This document shows positions 44,621 through 56,240 of a DNA stretch of 64,000 nt, one piece after another. The position numbers and the translations under genes are program-made. Every line of letters begins with the position of its first letter. The stretch's first letter is position 1. The notes beneath the pieces were generated by a model that worked only from the letters and a program-made list of their open reading frames with translations, did no database searches and had not been told where the DNA came from. Source of the stretch: Aphidius gifuensis (Eukaryota > Arthropoda > Insecta > Hymenoptera > Braconidae); contig NC_057790.1 of the NCBI RefSeq assembly GCF_014905175.1, positions 3,348,001 to 3,412,000 of the forward strand. Direction: 5' to 3'.

Positions 44621-45839
44621 GTATATGCATTTATTTATTCATATGATGCAAGTGTGAGAATAAGAGAGAGAGGAGAAAAAAAATTGCCCAAAGGGCTAAA
44701 ATCGTCGTGGTGGCATGACAAGTATTCCCTCTGCGTGTGTCGGGTGTGTTGCTTGGGTGAAAGCGATGAGATCATTGATAAGATGTGTCCGGTCGGGTAG
44801 ATAGCTATTGGCCGCGAATAATCAACGATGTTTCTGGCTTTATAGATGTGTGTATATTATTTTTATGTAACTCATTTGTGTATAATTATTATTAGTCTTT
44901 TTATTGTACATGAAAAAGGCGCCAAAAAATTTCTCCCCTCTTCAGCAAACTGTACGTTTTTTTTTACCCCATTTGATCAGCAAAAAAAAAAATCATTCTT
45001 TTTTGTTTAAAAACGCCCATCAGCTGCTTTTATTTATTTTTCAAGTCTATTGTTTTTGTTATATAAAAAATTAATACTTCAAGAGCCCTTTTATGTTTTA
45101 GAATATATTTTAATCTTTTTTTTTTCTGGCGGGATGATTAGAATTATTTAAATGTTTAAGATTTTTTTTTGAGCTGTTACAAAAAGTGTGATTGTGCTTT
45201 GGATGAATCTGTACACGTGTTTCAAGAGTAATTTAATAAAAAAAAAAAAAAATAGTATAACTTAATCATTTGGACATGTATAGACGTCCTGGTGCGAAAA
45301 TATAAATTCAATGTGGGCGATATGGATGGAACACGCCACACCTCGCGCATATTTGGACAGTGATGTGGTGACACACACGATCGTATATACTCTCTTCATA
45401 AGCGGATGTTAGTATAGCCATTTTATTTATTTTTTTTCTAAAGGAAATGATATCTGATAAAATGAAAAATCTTCTTATCATATATTATACATATATGAAT
45501 ATACATATTTAATTTAAATATATTGTTTATCTAAAATTTCTATTAAAATGCATGTTGTTTTAATAAAATTGTTGTATTTTTTTTGTTTGACGCTTGCGTG
45601 TCAGTTAACTTTCAATTTGCACACCTTATAAAGTGTAAAAAAAAAAATACCTTCAATCATTTTTCTGCATCCTAAACACGCAATCGTCCAAGTATCAGTA
45701 AACTTCAATTCGGTTGTTTAAAATTAATGCATATATAGCTAATAACAATATAAGATTATTGTTTTTCTTATTTTAAACTAATTTTTATTGTGGGTGGTAA
45801 ATTGTGTGTATATATATATATATAATTCTTGTTGTGTCA
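44621..45839. other. Mixed to A+T-rich non-coding DNA
   Basis: Mixed at 44690-44860 and 45270-45425 (the latter has TGTGGGCG pairing with CGCCACA with one bulge, and GTGATGTGGTGACACAC). A+T-rich elsewhere, ending in a (TA)n stretch at about 45810-45824. Confidence 0.5.
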
Positions 45840-45975
45840 AGTTGTGGGTATGAAAGTGACGTTCAACGAGTTATCGATAGCCTTGAGGTGTCATTCGTCG
45901 GTTAATTTAAAAGAGAAGAGTAGAGCTTGCGACGTGTCGCTGGTATACATACATATGCCCGATTGCGAGTCATGT
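45840..45975 (+). repeat. Duplicated module, copy A
   Basis: Ordered blocks: GGTATGAAAGT (45847-45857), CCTTGAGGTGTCAT (45881-45894), GAGCTT (45923-45928), GCCCGATTGCGA (45957-45968). The same four blocks recur in the same order and orientation in copy B about 2.4 kb downstream, with shorter spacing. Mixed composition, no coding frame. Confidence 0.7.
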
Positions 45976-46213
45976 TAATGTCATTTTTGTTTAATACTTT
46001 AGCACACGAAAGTATTAAACTATCTTCGTATAAATGAAATATGAAACTCAGGAACTTATCAAAATTGTCTACCATGCATAAAACTCTCAGATGTCAGTTA
46101 TATATTAATAGATGTATTACAGAATAAACAAATAATATGAACAACATTTGATTATAAAAACAATGTATTTCAATTTATTATTATATTAAAATATATAAAA
46201 AGTAATTATTATA

Positions 46214-46790
46214 AAATTAATTTTGCAAATAATTAATAAAGTAACATAGTAATATTTTCAATAGTTTTTGTTAATTTAAATAAATAAATGGTCATAAAAA
46301 TATTTATAGAAAAATTGTCACATGATATACGAAATTAATTTTGCCAGAGAATTAACATGCAAACATTTTGATAATATTCCCATAGCTCTTATTCATTTTA
46401 AATAAATAAAAGCTATAAAAATGCTTGGCAAAATGTTACTAATATTAATTCTAAACAAATAAATATAAACAATAATGACAACATTTTCCTTACTATCACA
46501 TGAATTTTATTTATTTAAAAATAAAAAGTGTAAGTATCAGCTAAATATTATCTGAAATAATTTCGTATAAATACATTACAACATTTTTTAGCTACCATTT
46601 TATAGCTTTTTATTTATTCAATTAATAAAACTATGGAAAATATGAAACTAATGAAAGGATGTTACTTCTACATCTATTAATTTCTTTGCTAAATATTTTT
46701 TATGAATTACATGTAACAATTTCCATAGACATTTTTTCAATAGTTTTACATAAATATGAAATGACTATGGAATCTGTTGAGTAGCGAATG
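46214..46790. repeat. Degenerate tandem repeat, about five units of ~115 bp
   Basis: Units begin near 46214, 46332, 46442, 46556 and 46670. The first two share AAATTAATTTTGC exactly 118 bp apart. Each unit carries an ACATTTT/AATATT part and then an imperfect palindrome of the type ATAGCTTTTATTTATTT/AAATAAATAAAAGCTAT. Divergence is high, so this is an old array. Confidence 0.6.
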
Positions 46791-47910
46791 AAACTTATAA
46801 TGTCCTGATATTATTAATATAATAATATAATATTAATACTGACAATAATATTCAATTAAATATTATTAGTTAATAATAATTGTTTTATTTTCGAATATTT
46901 TATTATATTTTATTATTTATATCGTCATTTGGAAAAAGCTAAAGTCCATTTTTAGAATTTTTTCTAAAGAAAAATGTGATTGCGAATTTTCTTTTTGCAT
47001 CCAATTTTAACTTAAAGAAAAAAAAGTGATTATTTCAGATTTCGCTTTTCTTCATTCAAAATCATTTTTAATAAAGATGAATTTGTAATTATTTTTATGC
47101 TTGATAATAAATATGTATAATTATCAGTAAACAATCAATAATTTAAAAATTGATTAAATGAATTTAAATAAAATTGAAAGTATGCCCTTCATCTTTTATC
47201 AAAAATTATTTTGATCTGGGAAAAAACTAAATCCTTGACATAGCTCTTTTATCCTTGCATCAAATTGTTACATTTTGCTTTTTTAATTATTAAAAATTTG
47301 TGAAAAACAAAATTTATAAATTTGCACTTACGTAAAATTGACGTTTTTGGCACTTGGCTTCATTCTTTAATGAGAGATATAGTGATACTATCATATTATT
47401 ACTAATATTATATTGATATTATTGTTAATCATAATATTATTGGAGTTATATTATTTATAATAATATTATTCATATATAACCATGAGTATAAATAAAATAA
47501 TAATTTCAAAATATCATCGATAATAATAAATATGTATAATATTGTGACAGCAACAATAATATTATCATTTATATTAATATCAGGATATTAACAATATGAA
47601 TAATAATATTCTAACTTCATATATAAATATTGATAATTATTAGTATTGTATTCAAAATATTATTATTAGTATTATTATTGTATTAATCTATTTGAATAAT
47701 TGGTAATATTATCAAAATTATTGTTGTTCATAATTATCATTTATATATATTTATAATAATTTTATTGTTATTATCAATGTTCTTTAAACGATGATTATTG
47801 TTGTACGTTTCATGAATTTTTTAAAATCAATTATTTAAGTATTAAACTCAGTTGAACTGTTTAATAATATTTAAATAAATAAACAAACAAAAAGTGCATA
47901 TAGTGACGTT

Positions 47911-48010
47911 GATAGTTATACGTATATATAGTGCATGTATAATGCTTGCCGTATGGCAAGTATGTAGAAATATTAAACGTGCCATAATATAGATATACGC
48001 ACTAACTATC
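47911..48010. repeat. 100-nt imperfect long hairpin
   Basis: GATAGTTA (47911-47918) pairs with TAACTATC (48003-48010). The arms continue through CGTATAT/ATATACG and end in a tight inner stem ATGCTTGCC (47942-47950), loop GTAT, GGCAAGTAT (47955-47963). The 3' arm is about 16 nt longer. It starts two bases after an AGTGACGTT word that is also found in module A. Confidence 0.45.
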
Positions 48011-48256
48011 ATATGAATTTTTGTATTCGTAAAATTTTACGTGTTATGGTTTATAAAGAATTAATTGAGCCAAAGAATTGTAAGATCACTGTCGAACTTA
48101 TCAATAGTTTTAAAATATTCAATGTTTTCTATGACAAAAGTCTGAAAGTATAATTATTACTATTATGTATAATTAAAGAATGATTATCTTAAATTTAAAT
48201 TATGAGCATTAAAAATGGTAAATGTGACGTAATATATAAAATTCGTGTCTAAAATT

Positions 48257-48360
48257 GGTATGAAAGTATGAAAGTATGACCTTGAGGTATCATCGGTATT
48301 CGAGGTTTACGAGCTTATGATAGCGGTATTATACAGCCCGATTGCGAATATAAGCTTCTC
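48257..48360 (+). repeat. Duplicated module, copy B
   Basis: GGTATGAAAGT (48257-48267), CCTTGAGGTATCAT (48280-48293), GAGCTT (48311-48316), GCCCGATTGCGA (48336-48347), in the order and orientation of copy A. Spacings are 23, 31 and 25 bp against 34, 42 and 34 in A. The exact preservation of the last 12-mer and near-identity of the second block, with diverged spacers, suggests duplicated regulatory DNA. Confidence 0.7.
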
Positions 48361-48995
48361 TTCTTGCTGAACTAGTTTTTGTATCCTCGAGCGAAAACGT
48401 GTGTGTAGTATACTCTCTCGCATCTTTTCTATATATATATTATGTCCACCCAATCTATACCAATGTGTGTCTCGATAAACTTGAGATTCAAAAACACAAC
48501 GATCGCCACCATGATGTGTTCCTTCTGTATTATCCCCACTGTTCTCTGATGGACCACACCGCTTCTGTTAAATAAAAACTCATGGAATTACATTACCAAA
48601 TATCAATACATTTTATCTTTGTTTAAATTCAATTTTTTCATCATTTAAAAACATTAAATTTTCATTGCGTTGACTTAACAATGATTATACATTGTAAATA
48701 GTCATAAATTTTCTTAGAAAACCACAAGATATCATTATTTAAACTTTGATAACTTGTATGTTTCATCATATTTGAATTGATATTTTTTATGATCATATGT
48801 TTATTTTTGGTCAGTTGATCATTGTAAACCCCTGGACGTTTAGGGATGTGTGACGGATCGATATATATAAACTCTCGGGGGTGGCCATACATAGTAGGTT
48901 TAGTATCAGGTGAATTGACGGGCCAAGGGGAACCCCGTCAAATATTTGATCCGCCCACAAGATCTACCATACGATTACCGTAAATAGACTACCAT
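48361..48995. promoter_or_regulatory. Mixed-composition islands with G+C hairpin
   Basis: Mixed at 48361-48580 and 48820-48990. TTGACGGG (48915-48922), 11-nt loop, CCCGTCAA (48934-48941) is a perfect 8-bp stem. The minus frame 48662-48892 has no domain. Regulatory reading is inferred. Confidence 0.35.
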
Positions 48996-51900
48996 CAAAA
49001 TTGGATTTACAAAATCACAACAATATCAAATGTTTTATCCTTACATAAATTCAATTAATATATATAAAAACAAATTGTTTATTATAATTTATAAAAAATT
49101 AAAATAGAAGAAAAAATTATCAACCAAGTATATATGATGTTATAATTTGAGAGAAATAAAATCCACACCCAAATGAATTGTTATTTTGAGTAACTGTGAG
49201 CTTGTTTTATATGCAACATCCTTTTTCCTACTTGGTGAAATGATACGGCTACATACTGACCGGTTAGTTGTAAATTACATTGTACCAAGCATTAGTTTTA
49301 TTTTTTATTTTATTTTTAATCTTTCCACTTACTTTTGCAAAATAGGAGCCACATATACATCCACACAGGAAAATGTACGGTTTCCGTGGGAGTCAATTTA
49401 TTCTTTACGCGCACACAACAACATTTATTACAGATATATGAATGTTCACAAATCATTATAAAAAAAAATAAAAAATAATATACAAGTCTCCTCACATCGT
49501 TGGGTATCGAGTTGAAATACTCAACTAATAGTATATTTGATTTATTTTCAAGTTCTTTGTCACAAGAAATCAATCGACCTCGTTATAAAACTCCATTGAA
49601 AAATATTATTTCTTTTTTCATATATATATTTATTCTCGATCTAATTAAGTTTCTTTGATAATAATTACAAGTTGAACTAATTGATATCATTGCGTATATT
49701 GAGAGTTTAATTGTCTTGTTCAATGCACAATAGTTTATATGAAGAAAAAAAAAATAGAAAAAAAATAGTATACAGTTGGATGAAGTTTGCTCAATCAACA
49801 CATTGCCAATGATCATAAATTATTAGATAGAAAAATACTTTGATTAATTGTTATTTTTTTTTTCTTCGACTTATTTAATAGTCAATATAAATTTATGGAT
49901 AAGATTTATATTCATAGCATTTTTATTTTTAATGATCATCAATAAGTGTTGTTGCCATATGGCTCGTAGATGAGCTCGTTGTCGATAGCTCAAAATTTAA
50001 ATTGTCATTTAGATAGTGAAAAATAATTTCCCACACTGATTATAAAAATTTTTAAATATTTTAAATATTAAGCTTTTGGGAAAAACCAAAAAAATTTCTT
50101 TTAATCTTTTGTCTAAAGCAAAATGGGGTCTGGGATTAGTCGATAGAGTCGACAAGGAATTTCTTTCTTCTACTTATTTATTCATCTCCCCTACAGTGTC
50201 TTTCTAGTTAATTGCTTCAGCACGTTGGTGCAATTAATTCTCAACGAAATGAGTCGAGAGAAATAAGAATGGAACACAAACTGAGAGGAAAAAAAAAAAT
50301 GTCTGGTCAGTTGTGTGATGTTACACACATGCTAAGACCTTCACAGTCTTTGGCCTCTTGTCGTACAATAACCATTTAAAAATGTGACCTGCTACGACTA
50401 TCAGCTTATATGCCTATTATATTTATTCGTATACCTGAACTCGAAATAAATATACAAAAAATTAAATATATTAACTCAAATTTCAAAGAATTGAAAATAG
50501 TATAAAATTATTTTTTTTTTTTTAATCATATAGTCTTTATTCAAGCGTAATTAATTTGTAATTTTCGTATTTTGCTTGAATTCATTGGATCTTTTTTTAT
50601 TTTTTTTCAAAATTTTTTTCATTATTATTATTTTTTTTTCTTTCTAGTTTCTAATTTTCTCTCAATCTTCAAGTTTCACCGCCCCCTCTTTTCGACCCCT
50701 CGGACGTTTCTATTGTTCTATTCATATGCAGGTAGATATATATTTTTTTTTTTTTCCTCATAAAGGTACAAGGAAAAACACCTATTATTTGTAGACAACA
50801 TGCCTCTATCATAAAATATATCTGTAAACAATAAAGAGATTTTTTCATTTCATTCGTCCTTTAAAAAAAAACATTTTTTCTTTATCTTTTATTTTACATT
50901 TTTAAGTTTAAACAAGAGATTTTTTCTCTTATTTTTTTGACAGTCCCTAATTTTCTCTAGATCTAATAACAATGGTGCAATAAAAGTTTTTAAAATTAAC
51001 ATTTTTTTTTTTCAATGATAAAAGAGACCACCTTTAGGCGTCACAAATATTTCAAGTGTTTGTCAAAGTATTTAGAAATTTTTAAATGATGTTTCATGTT
51101 AATGTGATAATAAAATAATGAAAAAAAAAAAAAAAGAAAGTACAAAGAAGACGAAGGAAGTATTTCATTTCTTTTCTTTTTTTTTTTGTTCATTAAAAGC
51201 AGGTGTGTGTGAGTGAGTGTGTTGGATTTTGATTATAAATTGATTCAGTTGACAATATGCATTCGTAAATTGTTATGCCAAAAACGGTCCAGTAAAAAAG
51301 AAAAAAATAAAAGATGAATTGCTAGATTTATAAAAGTAGGATATCCGTGTGAATTCGGTGGTAATACAAAGTAGCAATACGAGATTAACAATAAGACCCT
51401 GTATTATTATTATTATTTTATTTTTTCCCGGAAGATGAATACTGACATTGCTATGCAAGAGAGAAAGTGAGTAAAAAAAAATCATGATAAAAAAAAAGTG
51501 AGAGTGAAAGAACGGGATGCAAAGCAAGGACATTTTTGAGCCAAGTTTTTCGAGGACAATGATGAAAATTCATCATGGTCGAACAATATTACAAAATGAA
51601 AGTAAAAAAAAAAAGAGAGAGAAAAAAGAAAAAAAAAAATTAGTTTTAAAAATGTGTAGGGGTGGAAATGTATGGATTTAACAACAATTGTGACCATTTG
51701 AGCCTATGAATTATTTTTTTTTTCTTTCCATAAGTCCAGTGTATATAATACAAAAAAGATGCCAATCCAATGGCACACCTGGTCAACGTTTACCTGCGTG
51801 TGTTTAAATTTTATACCCTCTTATTGGACCCACCTGAAGTTGACAGCAACCAACACCACTTCCCCTCAATATTATTTCGACAACTGGAAAAACTCAACAC

Positions 51901-53090
51901 CTGCTTTAAAAATATTACAAAATTTTGAAAACTAATTTGTGACATTTTTTTTTTTCATAAAATTTACTTATATTTAATTTTATTTTTTTTATTAATGTAT
52001 TCTGATTGGTTATGAACGAAAAATTGGGGTAAACAAATTGAGGTATCTTTTGATTATGAGGGTTGGTATTGATTTTTTTAATAACACATTGAAAATAAAA
52101 TATTATAAATATTGTGTCGTCTCAGTGGTTAACATGAACAAGTCGGTATTTTCCTGCACCCACATTAACAAACAAAAAAATAAATAAATAAATGAAACTC
52201 AAATTCAATGGAGAGATACATTTGAAATCACACGCGTTTTATGTGGGCGATGAAAAGAAATTGTTGTCTTTTTAGTTGTTATTATTATTGCATTTTGTCT
52301 GATGATGATCATCATTATCATCATGTGCACATAAACATGTCTACCAGTTTGTGCATCAAGACACTTTTCTCACTGTATATTATAATACAGACAATAATAA
52401 ATATACAAATTCCAAGGATTTACCATTAAGCATCTCATCATTACTTATCCTTTTTTGTTTTTAATTTTTATATTTATACACATACTTTTTATTTAAAAAA
52501 AGATATGATCCAAGTTGAGATCACATTTACATGCTCATGTCATCATGATAATTCTCAACAATTAATAACATACAATGAATTAAATTGATTGTAAATTGTT
52601 GATGATGGCTTGAATTGTTACTTGCACTCACTTTGGAATATCTTTTTGGAATATTGTATACGTCTTCAAGTGCATTAAGTATGAAAAAAAAATAAATAAA
52701 CTACAGTGTAGGTGTAAAAATGTATAATGATAAATTAAAAATAAAAACAGCTACATTTGTGTTTATTTGATGCAAATGAAAAATACTAAAAATCTTGATT
52801 GTGTCTTTGTGTTTTGATGCATTCCATCTAAACAAATAACTAGATTTTTATTTTTTATTAAATCTTGAATATATTATTTTTCCTCACCACAATTAATTTA
52901 TTTATTTTTTGACATTTAATATGATAATATAAATTTATTATTTTATTTATAAATAGATTTAAAGATTTAAAAAAAAAAAATAATTTTAAAAGTCAATTAA
53001 TTGATTAAATTTACTATTATTGTGTGTTTGTGTTTATGACTCATCATTGGTCAGTTAACCATCAAGCAAAATAAAAAATAAAAATATAAT
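48996..53090. other. A+T-rich non-coding DNA
   Basis: Long low-complexity stretch. Mixed patches at 49190-49410, 49950-50010, 50130-50410, 51760-51900 and 52220-52340. On the minus strand a frame ending MYMWLLFCK runs into AAAA/GTAAGTGG (donor on minus at about 49327-49332), a weak exon hint. Nothing else is supported. Confidence 0.5.
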
Positions 53091-53097
53091 CAGAGCG

Positions 53098-53139
53098 ATG
53101 ATGGCGGCGCTCGCGTTTATATATACGAGTCATGAAAAA
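53098..53139 (+). CDS. Possible first coding exon (MMAALAFIYTSHEK)
   Basis: ATGATGG opens a 14-codon frame over GCGGCGCTCGCG, unusually G+C-rich here, and ends at AAA/GTAAGCC in phase 0. The second ATG has an optimal context (A at -3, G at +4). The N terminus is mildly hydrophobic and too short to classify. The local G+C rise makes it better than a random ATG, but no acceptor partner is identified. Confidence 0.2.
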
Positions 53140-53605
53140 GTAAGCCCGTTAGTCTTGCATCGATACACCTTTCATATCCATCAAATACAAGCAACGTCCT
53201 TCATTTTCTCCAATGATCACCTAAACTTGCTCAGTTCACTTACTTGCTTACTTTCTCTTTGTCTTTTTTATCTCTTGAAACATTTATACCTCTTTTACCC
53301 CACTAAATGGAGTACAAAATAATAATATACATACATATAACATCATGGTGTGTGCTGCTTCAAATTATCCACCTTTCTTGTATTATTATATTATTACTCC
53401 TTTTCTTCTCAACTTGCTCTCATGATTATTCATTTATTTATTTATTTATTTTTTTTGATATAATATTAAATTCTTTTCCATCTACACTTGATGTTGCAAT
53501 TTAGTGCAACTCACTTTGATAGTTTGATATATATTTTACTTCATATTATGATTAACAACAACTGGTCAGAATTTACAGCACGTACCTTCACCATTGACTC
53601 TCTCA

Positions 53606-53624
53606 GTTTTACTCCGAGTAAAAC
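53606..53624. repeat. 19-nt palindrome GTTTTACTC-c-GAGTAAAAC
   Basis: Nine-base perfect arms around a single C. It is the longest near-uninterrupted palindrome of mixed sequence I saw and is a plausible dimeric binding site. Confidence 0.55.
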
Positions 53625-54761
53625 CATATCGTATATATATTTTTAATGATAACATGAATAATTTAGTGTCCCAGTCTTTGCTTTATATATATGAAAATGG
53701 ACAGCTATATATAAAATGACATTTGATGATTCTCTCTGCATTATTGCACTATGTAATATTCACAAGAAATACATAACCCAATAAAAAATTATAAATTGAT
53801 ACCATTTTACTCTATCATCTTTATATTGAATTTATATACAATTTACATATATATATTTTTTATAAATCATTTCTATTGGTATATTTATATCTATTAATTC
53901 ATGTAGAATTTTAATTTTTCTATAATAAAATAATTAAGTGGGCGATATTTAATATATATATATATAAATATTTTAACAACCCACACTAATTTTATAAATA
54001 TTGAAAATTTAATTTATAATAATAACAATAATATGACAAATAAAAAAAAACATTAAGAGAATTAATCGATTCATCGTAGAGGGTCTTTGAACGTGTCACA
54101 TCATTCGAAGATGAATTCAAAATTAGATAATGAATGAAAAAAATAAAAAAAAATATAGTTAGATCTGAGTGTCCATATGAAGAGATAAAATACATTTGCA
54201 AAATAACGAATTGATAAATGACGACTTAGTTATTCAAGGCGTTTGATTGATGCCGAGGCGTGGCTCAAAGTTTTTAACTCATTCCCCACTAGAGGTCACG
54301 TCTCGACGACGACTCTCCTGTTCGTTGATTCTTTGAATTTACCACACATGCATAATTATTTTTCACATATATGAATCTATTCTGTCGAATGAATCCAAAA
54401 TAAAGCTCATATATATATATATGAATGCATCTTTTATCTCTGCATATGTATATGTATTTGTATAGGTTTGATTTAATCCCAGGGACCACACGAAGGACGA
54501 ATAGCAATTAGTAATAATTCTGTCAGACAATGAGCCCGCATGTGATGCGTATAAAGAGGGAAAAGACGCAGGACAATAAAAGATTCATGTCGTATTTTTA
54601 ATGGACGCGAATATGTACATCATATATATACTTTTGATTGGTTTACAAGATCATATACTGATCCAGTATGTATCTATAGCTGCATACACAAATTAACAAA
54701 AGTATTATATATGATACAGATATAAATATATACAATAGACGTTCAACGATCCTCTTTTTTC

Positions 54762-54799
54762 CATCATCATTATCATTATCATCATCATCATCATCATCA
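54762..54799. repeat. CAT/ATT microsatellite
   Basis: CATCATCATTATCATTATC then about six uninterrupted ATC units. Encodes Asp-rich nonsense on minus. Confidence 0.9.
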
Positions 54800-54864
54800 A
54801 CAGACCAACTCAATGAAAAATAATAAAATAAAAAGATTATTACGAATGTGATTATTGAGAAGCG

Positions 54865-55150
54865 TACGCCATGACGATTGTCGTGCATATCGCGTCGCCC
54901 ACTTCCGTGATAATTGCAAAGAGCCGTTTTCATAATGTTTCTTTCTTCGTCTTTTGCATCTTATTTTTCACTCACAATCCTCCTACTTGTTCATTATTTT
55001 TTTTTTATTCATTTATCCATTTAATATATATATGTTTTTTTTTTTTTCTTTCTTTTGCTCATCGATGCCATTTTCTACCGCGTCATCGTTAATGAATTAT
55101 CGTCCAAAGTCCATGACCCAGCAGGACAGACGTATCACTCCAGAATGAAA
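54865..55150. promoter_or_regulatory. Mixed islands separated by poly-T
   Basis: 54865-54945 has ATGACGA-ttg-TCGTgCAT symmetry, CGCGTCGCCC and CCGTGATAATTG. 55060-55150 has ACCGCGTCATCG and CAGACGTATCACTCC. Short plus frames (54871-55148) cross them but are interrupted by Phe runs. Confidence 0.3.
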
Positions 55151-56208
55151 AAAAAAAAAAATATATTTATATAAATTAAATTATAAGAGGGGTATATTTT
55201 CTTTTATTTCATTTTACTTCTGACTCTTGTATTCTTGTATTATCTCGTTGAATTAAACGGCTAAAAGCACTGACTTTTATAAGGGAGATCATGAATGAAA
55301 AAAAAGAAAAAAGAGGGATAATATTTGAACGATTGAATTAACAAAACCGGAAAATATATTAAAAGTTTAAGAAGAAATTAAATAATATTATTTCATGTTT
55401 TTTATTTATAAATTATATTTGGTAATTTTATATTATGTTTAATCTGTCAGCATATCAATGACTTATAATTTTAACTGTAAAAAATTTATATATATCGACA
55501 AGATAATAGATCTACACACAGGTCAATATTGTCATTATATATATTATCATGTTGAGCATCATCATCATCATCATCATTGAGAAAATCAAGACGTTACATT
55601 CGATACGCCTTTTCTTTTTATTATTCTCATTTTATTATTAGCTCACTTCAATCATTTTAAACATGTGCTTTTATATAATAATCCTTTAAATCGTGTAACA
55701 CAAGAAGAAATGAAAAAAAAAAATTAAAATAACACGATATATCTTTTGCCGCTTCTCTCGTAAACATTAAATTGTTCATATATAAATATAAAAAAAGTTT
55801 TTTTTCATGACCTCACTTAGCCTCGCAAACTAAAAGCCCTGGATTTTGCAATGTTTGTATCTATATTATCATTTTTTTTTAAATTTTTTAATGCCCCATC
55901 ATAATTGCTCTTTAATTTAAAAACAAAAAAAAAAAAATTAAATATTTTTTATATAAACATAAAATATAAAAAAAAAACAATGCAAAATTATTATTATACA
56001 ATTAAAAAAAAAAAAAAAAAATTAGTTTTTAACATCTTTGCGTGTTTACTATTTTAAATCAATATTTTTTATTTTATTTTATTTTATATTAACAATAAAA
56101 GAATAATTTTTTTTTTTTTTTTTTTTTTATAATCGTGAATATAAAAAGGTATAAATAATATTGTGGTATTTAATAATGCAATTATAGATTGTAACTAATG
56201 TGACGTAT
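55151..56208. other. A+T-rich non-coding DNA
   Basis: An ATC repeat at about 55557-55578 and poly-A/T runs near 55920, 56005 and 56108-56128. Nothing else is seen. Confidence 0.6.
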
Positions 56209-56240
56209 ATGTTGCTACTGGTTTGCGTGATATATCACAG
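56209..56240 (+). CDS. Possible signal-peptide exon (MLLLVCVIYH)
   Basis: ATG at 56209 reads MLLLVCVIYH plus two bases and ends at CACAG/GTACGTG, a strong donor, phase 2. The strongly hydrophobic start would suit a secretory signal. The start context is weak (T at -3), and the end overlaps a 12-bp palindrome GTGATATATCAC (56227-56238). No acceptor partner is seen. Confidence 0.2.

Larger units (their letters stand above)
45980..48240. other. Very A+T-rich block of distinct texture between modules A and B
   Basis: Unlike the rest of the window, this ~2.3 kb has few homopolymer runs and is built of ATT/AAT/TAA words. It contains five degenerate ~115-bp repeats (46214-46790), a pair of diverged repeats (about 46925-47075 and 47210-47380), two TAATRTCCTGATATTA-type copies in opposite orientation (46798-46813, 47575-47590), and a 100-nt imperfect hairpin (47911-48010). 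No open frame of size. It may be a decayed mobile element or expanded satellite-like insert. Confidence 0.45.
53160..54860. other. A+T-rich non-coding DNA
   Basis: Contains the 19-nt palindrome at 53606-53624, mixed patches at 54240-54330 and 54480-54560 (TATAAAG near 54550), and a CAT/ATT microsatellite at 54762-54799. No gene. Confidence 0.55.

Noticed and set aside
44766..44790. TGAGATCATTGATAAG, sharing the bantam seed
   Set aside because: Only the first ten bases agree and no hairpin partner is found upstream.
47955..47975. GGCAAGTATGTAG, near the miR-31 seed
   Set aside because: It lies on the 3' arm of the hairpin instead of the 5' arm, and the match ends after the seed region.
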